NCBI RefSeq assembly: GCF_003573695.1 | Contig: NC_039359.1 | Span: 158,526,210 to 158,590,209 of the forward strand | Origin: Papaver somniferum | Lineage: Eukaryota; Streptophyta; Magnoliopsida; Ranunculales; Papaveraceae | Direction of reading: 5' to 3' | DNA length: 64,000 nt | Shown here: positions 52,431-64,000 of the stretch, one piece after another | Layout of the letters: each line of letters begins with the position of its first letter | How positions within the stretch are numbered: the stretch's first letter is position 1 | Notes under the pieces: generated by a model | Told to the model about the DNA's origin: nothing | The model's input: the letters and a program-made list of their open reading frames with translations, nothing else | Databases searched by the model: none | Made by a program: the position numbers and the translations under genes

Positions 52431-55264
52431 TTGAGGTTTCACAGCCTTTGCAGAGACGTTCTCTTATTAGGAGAACTATACTGAGAGAAATTAGATCTTC
52501 CACTGATAGTCTCTTTGAGAGCACTATCTTTCAATGATTATGACTGGCTATTTCTTTTAGGAGATGTGGATTTAAATCAACTAGTTTTCCACGCTCAAGG
52601 TGTGTCTTAAATGACACATTTGCTACTACATTTACAGCTTCTCAAGGAAGCAATTTGATTTGCAATCTCTGAAGATGTCAAATCTTTGGCATGTCTTTTA
52701 GTGATGAAAACATAAAGATGACATACATCCTGGTTTATCTTTGTACAAACCAGGATACTTCACGTCATTTTTCAGGCGATACCCTTTCCTCCCCTAACGG
52801 TGGGAAGATTTTCTCATCAAATTTTGCAAATCTTATTGTAGTAGCATATGCAGTGGAACATAGCACATCTCAAACAGAAAACATGACAATGGTTACATGA
52901 GTAATAAGTTCAAAATGCACAAGAACATCAAATATACTCACCATAAATTCCCAAAGCATCACTAGGATGATACAATATCAACGACTGACAAGCGAGAGTT
53001 TCATTTAAAATCTATATGAATATAGATACATAGATACCACCAGCTGATGTGTCGAGTCATTTATGACTACCATACCATACTTTCATCAACCTGGTTAGTG
53101 TCTGCGGAAACTCATTTTCAATGGGTGGCGCTGCATAAAAAGCGACCTTAGTTCTCTCATTATGCTTTATTATAAGCATCAGCTTTCGAACTAAAATTCG
53201 TGGATGCAAGGACTGAGATCCTAAAAGCAGACACAGGTGAGAGAACAACTCAATATGGACTGAGATCCATATTTTCCAATCAAATGACTTTGTCGATAAT
53301 TCCTTTGCAAAGGGGGATACACATCCACAGTGATTTCAATAGCTACTCTGAACATTATCGACAACCGGTTAACAATCAGTTAATAACAATCTCACATCAT
53401 TCTCTCGGGTAAGAGGATATCTTAATCCATTGGTACCAAACTTCAATATGCGGATATTCGTCTCCGTGAGATATATAAACGCAATTTATATGGATATGCT
53501 CCTCGTCAGGAGTTATCGACTCATCACTCAAAGAGAATATGGACGTTATCTGATTAGATTGATATACCTCATACAAGAGGTTTTCTTCTATACTTCAAGG
53601 CATACTTCCAGACGAAACAATCGCTGTGATTCCATGGCAGCCTTGCAAGGACTTTAATACATGCCGAATCAAGCAAGCGTACTCTTGCTAAATATAGCAA
53701 CAGAGTAATCTCCAAAACCTCAGGCATTTCTCGGTGTGAGAATTTAGATGAGACATAATTGGATTTGACCAATATCGTCGACGATTCTCCCCCTTATCCT
53801 CAGGAGGGAATGTCTCATCAATAGAACATCCAGTTCCGCATTACTCTACCTATTAAGGGAGCAACTTGGTGCATAAAAATGACAATAACATGCAACCCAG
53901 GAGAGATAAATGATCAGGTTTTCTCTCTCGTTTACTTCCAGCTGGAATAATTTTAAGAAGTTACATTTCCATGTAAAATCAACAGTAAACTGTAAACGAA
54001 TTTTGTGACCATAGACATTATCTCAATATTAGTACCAGTCCTGCCAAGACGACCGATAGAGATCAACAACAATGAACAACATTTCAAATGCACGTACCGT
54101 GTATTTTATGTCACAACGATAGCAGAGCTCTTCCGGGCTCAAAGATGGTTATTCACCCAATCATTATGCTATTGTCCCGTATTATTCCACTTCTGGTGGT
54201 ACGGTGTTTACCAGATTCTCAAACCTGATAACTATTGTGGTTCTCATATTCAAATATGCCTACCACGATTGCATTTTCCTTCTTTGCCAACGATAAACTT
54301 ATTTTCATAGCTACTGCTGCAAATTAAATTCACCAAACTCGTGATTTTAGGTAATAGCTCAGGCGAGGAGAATACATGATATTAACTCTAAATATCATTT
54401 AAAGAAATGTGACACTCATTATTGCTCGACTTTTGTATATATACGAGGCACAACTAAAATTATGCAGCTCTCGTTGTTGTTATAACCACAAATACAAAGT
54501 GCAAACTGCACACTAGCTTTTTAAAGCTCGTGGATGCACATAATAGACGCATTATGCACGCCGTAAAGCTAGCGGGAACACATAAGGGCGCAAAATATGC
54601 ATCTCTCCTTATTGCTCACCACAACATTTCATACAGTGCATATATCTTCTTCGTAAATTAGGCCGAACTATTTACCACAAAAATCAATGGTGAAACAAGA
54701 AAGAAAACATGCAAAATGCAATATATACGGTTCTAGCATAATACCGAAAAATCTCCAATTTCGTCCATTAGGCTCGACGAAATATTAATTTATCAAAGTT
54801 GAAATATGAACACAATTTTTATCTTAAAAGAAATCGTCTCAATATCAATTGTAGGTCATCTCACAGACCATAGATAGAGACTGGCTAACCGTGTAAAGTC
54901 GGTGTCCATTTTTCATCGCATTCCGACCTTTGGTGGAACGACTTTGAATTCTGGAGATTAATATATCAAAGGGATATTAAAATTTTGCCATCCTTTGAGA
55001 TGCAAAAATCCCTTGCTCTGTCGATATTAAAACCGTTAACACCAAAAAAATTCATTGGTGTACCAACAAAGGTGATTTTACTTTCTACGCTACCCAAAAG
55101 GACGCGTAAAAACCTTATGTTGGTTGGCTAAGGAGGAAAATAGCAAAACTTACAAAAGCCAAATATTTGGCTAAATTCGGAAACCGAATAATCCCATAAA
55201 TATGAGTCATTGCTATGCGTACCTGTTTTGGATATCTCTTCATATACCGATAATTACCCGTGCT

Positions 55265-55732
55265 CCAAATAGCACATACAAAACACGGTAAAATGTCTAA
55301 CTTTCTCTTTAACAAGTCCTAATCAAAATAGAAAACGAAATTAGACACTACAAAACATATGCAAGGGTTGAAGAGAATTATCCTTTCCCGTATCGTAAGC
55401 CCCACTCGATTTCACAGAGCAATTCGTACGGATAACGGGTTGTAATTATTTATGCCAAACCGTTAATGATTACATTTGGCATAGTACTAATACCTCTGTT
55501 GAAGGTGCCTAGATAAGCTATGTAAGCTAGTATATAGTATGTAAGCATAGGACTTTCTCTTTAACAAGTTCTAATCAAAATAGAAAACGAAATTAGACAC
55601 AACAAAATTATGTGCATCAAACTACTAAACAATAGTCAAATAACATATGCAAGGGTTGAAGAGAATTATCCTTTTCCGTATCGTAAGCCCCACTCGATTT
55701 CACAGAGCAATTCGTGCGGATAACGGGTTGTA
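55265..55732 (-). repeat. Tandem duplication of the copia 5' junction
   Basis: A unit of about 290 bp (CTTTCTCTTTAACAAG..., CGTAAGCCCCACTCG..., GATAACGGGTTGTAA, then the first ~115 bp of LTR to GTAAGCATAG) occurs at about 55305-55553 and starts again at about 55555. The second copy runs into the full LTR at 55729. Confidence 0.8.
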
Positions 55733-56141
55733 ATTTTTATGCCAAACTGTTAATGATTACATTTGGCATAGTACTAATACCTCTGTTGAAGGTGCCTAGC
55801 TAAGCTATGTAAGCTAGTATATAGTATGTAAGCACAGGTATGGCACACGCGGGACCTAAGGACACAAAATGAAAGGGAGAAATGAAGAGTTTTATTAGCA
55901 CTCAAAACTTCGTTTTACAAGTGACCAGCATCGGCTATTTATAGCCAGAAGGATTGAGTCGGTAAAATAAAAAAAGTTACACGTGTTTTGAAATGCGCAA
56001 ATGCTTAAGGGCTAAGCATGTTTACTGGATCCTTATCTTGACCGAATGAGGAGGTGAAGTACTCCTCCAGAGTATTCTCGGATTCACTAGAGTAGTGAAT
56101 GGTGGGCCATCCTATCAAAAACATGTGCACATAATAGAGAA

Positions 56142-56816
56142 GTTTATCTCTCTTCTCTTGTAGTACTGTTTTCCAAAAAAAGAAGGGCCAACGTATGAAA
56201 AATGACTAGAGTTTAAGGGAGTTTGACTTTGAATACAGCTTAAGAAGTAGCATTTTAACTTAATTAAGTTAAAAAGTTACAAGCTAGGATGGGAACTTAA
56301 TTTCAAAATGATTTTTAAAAACGAATCGTTAACTTTTTTTCTTTTTTGTGAACCAAAGTTTCACGAAATGATTACCAAGTTTTACTTGTGTCAATTGGTT
56401 TCTTGAAACTTGTTATGATATGTATTTAGAAGTAGTTTTTTGACTTCTAGATTTTAAAAAATAAAAGGTATAATGCGATCCAAAACAAATTTGTTTCTGA
56501 CTTCTGTTTCTCTAGAAGTTGAAATCAGAAGCAAAACTATTTTGCTTCACAAAAAATTAACTTTTTGATTTTTAGAAGTCGTTTTGAAATTTGATAGTCA
56601 AACTAACTTCTAACATTCTGACTTATAGAAATAAAAAAACTACTTCTAAATATGCTTCTACTTAAACATGTTATTTAGTGCTTCGAATTCTTAGTTAGGT
56701 CATGTAGAATGTACCACCTAATGTGTCATCGGGCACGTTATGCAATTGTAACTACGGGACCTATATTGTAGATATTAGACCCCTTTTTTTTCAATGATCT
56801 TAATATATATCCACTC
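56142..56816. other. A/T-rich stretch, nothing recognised
   Basis: Contains repeated TTAGAAGT / ACTTCTAA words on both strands (56410-56670). I see no gene or defined element. Confidence 0.4.
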
Positions 56817-57822
56817 ATGAATCACACAAACCTTACACTAATACTCAAAGTGGACCACCCATCAAACCCTTCTCAATTCAGACCCATAGGACTCTACAAC
56901 GTCACTTATAAAATCATTACAAAAATCCTAATTAATCGAATTAGACCACTACCCCCTTTCCTGATAAGCCCTTTTCAAAGTGCCCTTTGCTGGAGATCTA
57001 TTTCACCATATAAAAACTTCAAGCCTCACCAAAGACCCGAAAATAGTTCTAAAGCTGGATATTCAGAAAGCCTACGACAGCCTAGATTGGGGATTCATCA
57101 AAGCTGCCTTCACCAAACTTGGATTTCCAACAATCTTTGTAGATTACATTATGCTATGCGTCACAACTGTTACATACTCAATCAACATAAATGGTACACC
57201 TAATGGATATATCATCCCAATTAGAGGTATTAGACAAGGAGATCCACTATCTTCATATATATTCATAACTTGTGCGGAAATCCTGTCTACCAATCTGGGA
57301 AACCTTCAAAATCAAAAATTGGTTCGAGGACTTAACATTTCATGAAAAGCGCCACCCATTATTCATTTAATGTATGTTGATGATCTTCTAACCACATATA
57401 AATCTTATGCTCAGAATAATCTCCACCTCAAGAACCTGTTACACTCTTACGACACTTCGGCAGGCCAGGTAATTAATACTTCCAATCCAGTAATTATTCA
57501 TCACCCGAGATTAGATCCGGTTGAAATAAGCAAACTGCAATAATTTTTCGATATGTCTTCCACAACAAAAACACCAATTTATCTTGGAGTCCAATTCAAA
57601 CAAGGAAGATCATCTAATCACACCTTTGCACCGCTCCTTCAAAGATTAGCTCTAAAAGATAAAGGATGGATGACAAAATGTCTGACTCCAGCTGGAAGAA
57701 TTGTCCTCATTAAAACCTCTCTAACCCCCACGTCAAACCACCTCATGCAAACACAAAATTTACCCATCAATGTTTACAAACAAATAGATCGTATCACGAA
57801 GATTTTTTTTTTTGGGGACATG
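56817..57822 (+). pseudogene. LINE reverse transcriptase fragment
   Basis: Open blocks in several frames carry FRPIGLYNVTYKIITKILIN, KLDIQKAYDSLDWGFI, PIRGIRQGDPLSSYIF, the catalytic MYVDDLL after a stop near 57345, and IYLGVQFKQGR with the LTPAGRIVLIKTSL thumb-like segment. These are the RT motifs of plant L1-type LINEs. The fragment lacks endonuclease and C-terminus, and is cut at 57822 by a copia-type LTR. Confidence 0.85.
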
Positions 57823-58440
57823 TGTTAGAGCAGTGCTCGGTCAAACTCGCAAGCGTTGCTATCTCAAGCTTGTTGTCAAGTTTAGTTGCCAAAACTATAA
57901 GTCTTGATTTCTAGTCTACTTATAGCCAAGTCTCGGATTAGGATAGAAAGTGTAGTTGAGCATTAGTCTTTACGGCGTTCAACGATTGAAGTCGAAGAAC
58001 TACTAAGGGGATCTTGTGGAACTTCATCGATAAAAGGTATGTGGATACTTGAACTCATCTATCACTCAAAAGTCTATCTACTCTATCTCCTATTTGAGAC
58101 AAAAGTCGTATGAATATATAGACTTCGATTATACACATTTAATATTTCGAGCTGAGTTTAACTCGCTTACATGTTTCTCGAAATATGTGTTGGTAAGCTT
58201 TCATTTTAAGCAAGTTCATCTTATATTCTTCATGAAAGTCAAAAGATGATCATGTGAAAATCGCCTTGTAACATCTTACATGATATGTGTGAGACAGTCA
58301 TTTGATGTAGACTAGGAATGTTTCGTATTGATCATTCGATCATTTGAAAATTACTTCGAAGCTAATAGTTTGTGTGAGACAGATATCGTCGTCTTCTAAG
58401 AATGTTTCAATGATTGAGTTGGGAGTTGTTGATGGTGGTT
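57823..58440 (+). mobile_element. Copia-type LTR, solo or truncated (right end approximate)
   Basis: It starts TGTTAGAGCAGTGCTCGGTC directly after the LINE reading. The TGTTAGAGCA start and the pyrimidine-rich AAGTCTTGATTTC region fit plant copia LTRs. No second LTR or primer site follows, and the right end is not clear. Confidence 0.5.
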
Positions 58441-59159
58441 TTTAGTTCAGGGCTAAAAATATATTTAATGCGCCGTCTGCAAAAGGACTGAGCCATTTAA
58501 AAGCAATGAGTGTCTGGGCCTATCTACTCACACATGTATTGAGCAACTCAGTATATTTATTCAAAATGGTGCATGTAGCAACAATCCCAAACATTCTGTA
58601 AACTCCCGCCTACATTACTCATTAGTGTATGGTTTATTGAGTATTTTCCTATGTTATGCTCCCCAGCTGAACCCTTAGTATTGGTATGACATGACAATTA
58701 GTGTTCACTCGCATCTGAGTAGCACGAATTTCCCGAAATATCAAAACTAAGGTCTGCATGAAAATGCTCAATCAGAAGACGCACTAACTGCTCTCTGAGA
58801 ATAAAAGAATTATGTGTCAACATACGGAATTTGTTGAATTTGTTCAATTTTGTGATAACTCACAAGATTCAAGTTTTTGGCCTAATTAATGTGCAAACAT
58901 TAGGTCTTTTGCGCCTTGTGAAAATATGTCGAACCCTATTGGTCGAGGTCAAACCTAGATAAGTTGGGAACTAATCCGCCATGGAGCTAGTAGGAGCAAA
59001 GTCCTACCAAAAAACGAGAAATAAAGAAGAACTGTGGAAAATGGGAGCTACAACAAAAGAGACGTGGCCACACCACATAACTGGCCGGTTCGCTCCAACA
59101 GGCGCCGCCTGTGGCCGTTGGCCACTCTCCATGTTTCCCTTGCAAACCTATTTTTATAT
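58441..59159. other. Unassigned sequence
   Basis: No convincing ORF. 58980-59150 is probably the beginning of the GC-richer 3' UTR of the Tat-like fragment that follows. Confidence 0.35.
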
Positions 59160-59395
59160 CGACCAATCAGGTCGCTCTAAATGCGCCACACGCATTTGGA
59201 ATGAGGTCGGCCCCACATTGCTTGTCGGTCCTCTTTCCCATCGACCAATCAGGTCGCTCTAAATGCGCCACACACATTTGGAATGAGGCCGACCCCATGT
59301 TGGTTTCCGGCCCCCTCTTTTGACATCGACCAACCAGATCGCTCAAAACCCGCCACACACACTTTTAATAAAGTTGGAAGTTGGTTGGTCGATAC
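59160..59395 (+). repeat. Tandem repeat, 82-85 bp unit, three copies
   Basis: Units start with CGACCAATCAGGTCGCTC at 59160, 59242 and 59327 and contain GCGCCACACGCATTTGGAAT. The third is diverged and shortened. The open frames through it are a by-product of the repeat. Confidence 0.88.
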
Positions 59396-60239
59396 GCCTA
59401 ATTCTATAGGAACCTAATATAGACGAACCAAGACAATCTCCAAAAAACAATCACGACCGCACGATTTGGCCACTTGATTTATTAAGCTTAGCCGCTCCTA
59501 ACGCGCCCAAATAGACATCACCATGCCTCCGCAAGCAACATGCCAACACTATTGCTGCAATCCGCGCCAAGGTGCTGAGATTGCCTACAAGCCATCCTAA
59601 ACCGTGCCTAGTGATAATCTCAGGCACCATGACGATTGGCTAGGCAACCTGCCAAATCGCTCCAGCGTGCCAATTGGCAGGCCATGCCATCCCGCGGTAG
59701 GCGATATACTAACGCGCCACAACGGCGCAGTTGCGTGATACCTCACTCTTTGTTCATGGCCAATGCCATAATATATCCTTGTATGATGTTTTAGGATCAT
59801 GGAAACCCATGGAAAAATCCTAACGTGACCAAAATAACTTTATAGCTAAATCTAATCAAACGGCCTAAAAGAGTCCAATTTGGCTCGTACTCTCTTCACC
59901 ATTAATGGAGTAATATTCAAACTCTAATCAGGCTATGCTGATCAGAATAGAATTTTTGTTTTAATGGCTTTGGTTAAACCAAAAGGAAACCCTATTTTTT
60001 AGTCATGGCCTTTCCATGATTTTTTTGATCAAAACGGCAAAGGCCGGACTTGCCAAGATGTCGTTGCGCCACATAGCCGCACACGCCATTTAGGGTTTTG
60101 ACATGCCAAACCCTAATTCGGTCAGGGCCATTATGACGCCCTATGCCAAATAATATCACCTAGGCATTAAGTTCGATGTGGCAACTAGAGTAAATATCAT
60201 TGAGCCATATTTGGATCTAACACCAATATGCCAAGATAT
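59396..60239 (+). other. GC-richer noncoding stretch, probable Tat 3' UTR
   Basis: Scattered CGCC- and GGCATG-type words and isolated repeat pieces (CAATTGGCAGGCCATGCC). No gene seen. Confidence 0.4.
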
Positions 60240-60565
60240 AGCTGGCGCTACTATGCCACTATGTCATTGGAAGGCACCACTTTTCCACCTTGCCGCTATT
60301 CCATTGGCAGGCGCCATCTTTCCACCTTGCCTCTACGCCATTGGAAGGTGCCACTACACCACTAGCAGGCGCACCTCACCACTCATCCACTGGCAGGCGC
60401 CACTTTTCCACTCTGCCAATGTGCCACTGGCAGGCGCCACTTTTCCAGTCTGCCATTGTGCCACTGGTAGGTGCCATTGTGCCATTAGCAGGCGCCACTT
60501 TTCCACTGTGCTACTATTAAGGCGCCACTATGCCATTATGCAGGCGCAACTATGCCATTATGAAG
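60240..60565 (+). repeat. Minisatellite around GGCAGGCGCCACTTTTCCAC
   Basis: About ten imperfect units of roughly 30-35 bases combine CCATTGGCAGGCGCCAC, TTTTCCAC and TNTGCCA. GGCGCC is itself palindromic. The ORFs across it are repeat artefacts. Confidence 0.87.
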
Positions 60566-60679
60566 CCTAGCCTGCCTGCGATTGGTCAGAATAACTAGGT
60601 CTTGTACATTATACCCACTCAGCAACTTGTTGCATATTTTTCCACAAAACACTCGAGACATCAAACATGTCACAAAACT

Positions 60680-61250
60680 GGGGGATAATCATCAGGGTAT
60701 TGGTATGGCGGTTTACAGCGTGCGGCGTGCAACGCGCCCATTACAAGAAAGTGTCAAGAAAGAGTGGACGGTTAAATAGTAGTAAGAGAATAGTGGGTGT
60801 AAGGATGACCAGTTTTCCCTCATAATGGGAACGTGATGGTAAATCGCTTCTACACAACCCCACTTCTCCACTACTTAACTATCTCCACTTCCTATGATAT
60901 CAGGGGTGCTCAATGACTTGTATAAATAGGTTTTCAACCTATTTGGACCAACAGCAGAGTTTGGTTAAAAAATACAAGTATCCAGAAAAACACCAAGAAC
61001 TGATAGCTTACATTCCGCAAGCCAGTTCCAAATTCTGATACAAGTCATAAAACAACCACACCCTCAATATTCAATATTTTGATCTCAACACCTTCTTCGC
61101 TTCCCTCCCTAAGATCAACCCTTTTCCTTCACTTTGTGACCGAAACAAATATGGAACGACTATTTCTTAGTTTAGGCCAGAATTGTACAGATTGATCTCT
61201 CGAATCTAAAGTACTCCCGTGCAGTGCATTTGTTTAGGGTTTAGATTCGT
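60680..61250 (+). mobile_element. 3' LTR of a second Tat-like gypsy element (limits approximate)
   Basis: It follows a polypurine tract CACAAAACTGGGGGATAAT (60671-60689), has a TATA box TATAAATA (60921-60928) and ends near GTGCAGTGCATTTG. Two upstream tandem-repeat blocks match the known hypervariable 3' UTR of Tat elements. The coding part is missing. Confidence 0.6.
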
Positions 61251-61411
61251 TTCTCGGCTGCACACCCAAATTTACCATTCCCAGCAGAATCAGTTTTTAC
61301 CCCATAAACAAGAGTTTAGAACAAATAACCATGGTTGGATAAAGCAAAATATGCATACTTGTATGCTAACTGTTGCAAGTTATTCCAAGTCCGAGAACCA
61401 TAGTATGCATA
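61251..61411. other. Short unassigned flank
   Basis: Nothing recognised. GCATA directly before 61412 could be the target duplication of the LTR that follows. Confidence 0.3.
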
Positions 61412-62245
61412 TGACCGATTGTCAGCCGAGCAAATATAATTCACTTTCTCACTCAACTAAATTTAAATGAAGTATGTGGTAAGAAAGAGTTCTTTCCCAC
61501 AGAGAGGCTTTTGTTATTATAAAATTTTCAGTTTCTTAGTAACAAAGGGAGGGTTTTTGTTTTACCTAAATAAACAAAGCAATAAAAATAATCGAAAGCA
61601 ACAAAATAACTTGAAATAATCAATAGAAGAAGATATTGGTCACGGGATAGTATCATTCACAAACATGTATTTTCATCAATGACTAGAAATGAAATTTTAA
61701 TCTATCATTTACTAAAAGTCCTAGGATATCTTGATCGCAAGAGTATCCCGTTTATTTCCCGATTTTATCACAAACAACATTAAAAGATGCTATTGTGAAA
61801 TCTACCTAGAAAGCAACCTAAAGTGTAAAAGCATAATTAAGTTTAAATCCCTAAGAGAAATAAGTTCTATGAAATAAGACTAATCAATGCAAACAAACGT
61901 GTAAAAGCACTAATTCGTTTTAACAAAGGTTATGATTCATATGCGATTATAAAGATGTATCACTACAAGAAATAACCACACTATGCTACTTGCAATCAGG
62001 AATTATCACTTTTTCGTATAATAACCCTAATCTAGCAATAGAGATGAATGTAAATCGGATTGATTCCGGACTCAACCAAACAAACAATCAAATCATATGA
62101 CAATATTAGTAATGAATCATAAACAATAAAGTATTGGGACAAAACTAATTCATTGAATCAAATAACATGTTGGAAATCAAGTTTTATCCCATAACCAATA
62201 ATTGAGTTTAGTTACTCATAATAATGGAGTTCATCATAATCATAG
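61412..62245 (-). mobile_element. Partial LTR of the same Athila family as 6918-8444
   Basis: It starts on the plus strand at TGACCGATTGTCAGCCG, the exact terminal sequence of the family, and aligns with 6918-7760 (CAAATATAATTCACTT, AGAAAGAGTTCTTTCCCACA). No primer site is adjacent at 61412, so this is a solo or 3' LTR. It breaks off at 62245 where another LTR begins. Confidence 0.85.
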
Positions 62246-64000
62246 TGATAGGTGCCAAATATTGCATTATTTATCATCATTTTATTGGCACTTATCCCTT
62301 TTTGCATACCATAATTTCCCCTTTTGTAATAAATTCTGTATTTTACTCTCCTCAAGGATAAATATTTTATTTTACTTAATTTTGCATTTTTAGGTGATAA
62401 ATAAAGTCTAGATGAGTTGCGGAGCGAAAAGAGCAAAGACACGGGAAAAAGCCGAAGGAAACTCTAGCGGAAAAGAAGTGAAGAATGCGGTATGGAAGAC
62501 TCAAGGATGAAAATGGGCTTAACAAGGAAGAAATTGTTCTTAAAGAAGAAGTGGGCTCAAGATTACCTAAGCCCAAATCAATTTCCTAAACCCAAACCCA
62601 TATCCTAAACCCAAAATCCAAGCCCAACCCTGCTTCTCTCCTTAGCCGTCAGATTGGATCCATTTCATCATCCAACGGTAGCTTCATCAAAGTGCATCGA
62701 GCTTTGATGTTCATGTCTAACACTATAGCACCTAACTCCATCTTGGACCGTCAGTTTTGATGTATCTCACATCCAACGGTCGCTCCACACCCATCTCCAT
62801 CGCTCTGTTGGATCATTCCGTCACATTCTCATCGTACGCCCTTCATCATCGAGACATCAAATTTTGATACACCCGCTCAACACCCAATCGCCAAATACCT
62901 ATCGACTTCACCCAAACACTCCCTAACCCATTCTCCATCGGGTTCTTCTCCTCTTCTCCCCAAATTCCTCTCTTCCATCACCTGCAACTCCTTCACCACC
63001 ATATCCTGCCACCACCAGACCCCGATGTTCACTGCCACCATCTCCATCAAATCATTCCAAACATCTCCACCATCTCCCTAGCCTAGTTCTTTTACTCATA
63101 TCACAACCACTGAACCCTAGGTTTTGGGTGAATAAAACAACTCGAGTTAGGGAACAATTAGAGCATCATAGGTGTCAATTGGAGCAGGGGGAGAGCAGAA
63201 AAGGCATGGGTTAAGCATGGGTTGTTGTTATTTCAGTTTTTTTGGTGAGTAATTTTATTAATTTTCAAAACCCTAATTTTCTCTGTTTTGGGGATTTTCA
63301 ATTAGGGTTTGTAATAGGTATAAATTGAGACACTGTGTATGATGTTGAGCTAGTCTGGGATACCCAAGCTCATTTTGGAGTAAAAATCAGAAGCTTACTT
63401 TCAATTTTTTGTATGCCCTGTCACTTGTAAATTTCCATGTTTAACATCACTGTTAGTAATATGTTAGAGATGTTCTTCATGTTCTAAACATCCTAGCTAG
63501 GGTTTAGATGAAACCCTTAGCCTGAATGCTAGGATGTTAAGAAAATTGCTCTTACTCATGCCATGCTCACTGTTTAGGATAGTTTAAGCATGTGGATGAC
63601 ATATTACCTTCACCTAGAATGTCAAGCATCCTAGGTAGTTAGATGCATCCTATGTATGTTTCACTTGCATTCAATTTCATGTTAGTTAGCTTTAATTAGT
63701 TGTTCTTTGAGCAGAAAACTAATACTTTGCCTTGATATAGTGATTGAAGTTAAACTGTCCATCTAAGAAGCTAGAGTAGTGCAATATCTAACATGCTAGT
63801 GTGGGTTGAGTGGTGAATTCTCAAGCCCTAGTTCCCCTCTATCAAATATTCAATCACTTCATTGTTGTTTCAAAAAATATCAACTTCAATGTTTGCTGTT
63901 CATGTTTAAGTTTCATTGTTAATCGTGCTTCAACTGTCAGTGTTGAATTAGTGTAGTTTTCTGTCAAAAATTCTGTTCTATTTAATGTTTGATGATTAGT
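62246..64000 (+). mobile_element. Start of a gypsy (Athila/Tat-like) LTR, open at the window edge
   Basis: It begins TGATAGGTGCCAAATATTGC, a start shared with plant gypsy LTRs, and continues with GAGTTGCGGAGCGAAAAGAG and GGGAAAAAGCCGAAGG, then CCAACGGT-rich sequence. No ORF of note and no LTR end are seen before 64000. The bases before it, CATAG, are its candidate target duplication. Confidence 0.6.

Larger units (their letters stand above)
49920..56136 (-). mobile_element. Decayed Ty1/copia retrotransposon
   Basis: LTRs of 412 bp (49920-50331) and 408 bp (55729-56136) are flanked by GAGAA (49915-49919, 56137-56141). Minus-strand order is LTR, degenerate gag-pol, 3' region with repeats, polypurine tract GGTCCAAGGGAGAG (50332-50345), LTR. 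The LTR starts TATTATGTGCACA in both copies, not TG, and ends with CA. Many stops and frameshifts remove every long ORF. Confidence 0.88.

Noticed and set aside
59111..59358. ORFs in both strands over the 82 bp repeat
   Set aside because: Repeat artefacts with no start context and no domain.
60178..60570. 130-codon ORF rich in PLxHWQAP
   Set aside because: It is the translation of a minisatellite in a 3' UTR.
1..64000. tRNA, rRNA, organelle or bacterial genes
   Set aside because: I looked for tRNA-like cloverleaf sequence and rRNA-like blocks by eye and found only primer sites complementary to tRNA ends.

Overview
The window is transposon-rich nuclear DNA of a flowering plant, most likely a eudicot. 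The evidence is Athila-type and Tat-type Ty3/gypsy elements, a decayed Ty1/copia element, L1-type LINEs, hAT and PIF/Harbinger-type elements, GT..AG introns, and fragments of a plant HAC1-like histone acetyltransferase. I cannot name the species. No intact housekeeping gene, rRNA, tRNA or bacterial feature is visible. Almost every coding region is a transposon gene or a decayed fragment.

Layout. 1-18737 (minus strand): two Athila-like retrotransposon bodies in tandem sharing one LTR (int-LTR-int-LTR). Both carry the same solo LTR of another element at the same site in pol. The array sits in the integrase tail of a plus-strand Tat-like element (18738-about 23230) that has 3' UTR tandem repeats, an antisense coiled-coil ORF region and a 3' LTR. 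23290-30235: a fragmented HAC1-like pseudogene, split by a 3.3 kb 5'-truncated LINE with an 18 bp target duplication and by a TAA-flanked MITE. 30358-31159: two related MITEs facing each other, then a probable Helitron 3' end. 31478-35576: a TTA-flanked TIR element containing a dead hAT transposase gene.

35692-42235 is the most interesting part. It is a 6.5 kb TIR element flanked by 8 bp repeats (ATAAATAA). It carries a multi-exon plant mobile domain (PMD) gene whose N-terminus resembles the histone H3 tail, a second gene resembling NAM-associated/trihelix-like proteins, and dozens of copies of a short motif (AGAGTCGTTAG and its reverse complement) in both orientations. A second element (45028-46454, flanked by ATATATAA) repeats the design with a different motif (AGTTCGGTTA). 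Both lie directly upstream of copies of a small gene family (42361-42620, 46521-46739, 48007-48200) coding for a protein of about 72 residues with a C-terminal hydrophobic segment. Both target duplications look like TATA boxes. The third gene copy keeps the same TATA-like sequence with no insertion.

49920-56136: a decayed minus-strand copia element with 0.41 kb LTRs and a GAGAA target duplication. 56817-57820: a LINE reverse transcriptase fragment, cut by a copia-type LTR (57823 onward). About 58980-61250: the 3' end of another Tat-like element with two tandem-repeat blocks and an LTR. 61412-62245: a partial LTR of the Athila family from the left side, interrupted by a further gypsy-type LTR (62246 to the end).

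No pathway links the genes. The locus is a record of nested insertion, duplication and decay. The PMD element, its motif arrays and its insertion next to the small gene family are the parts that may be new.
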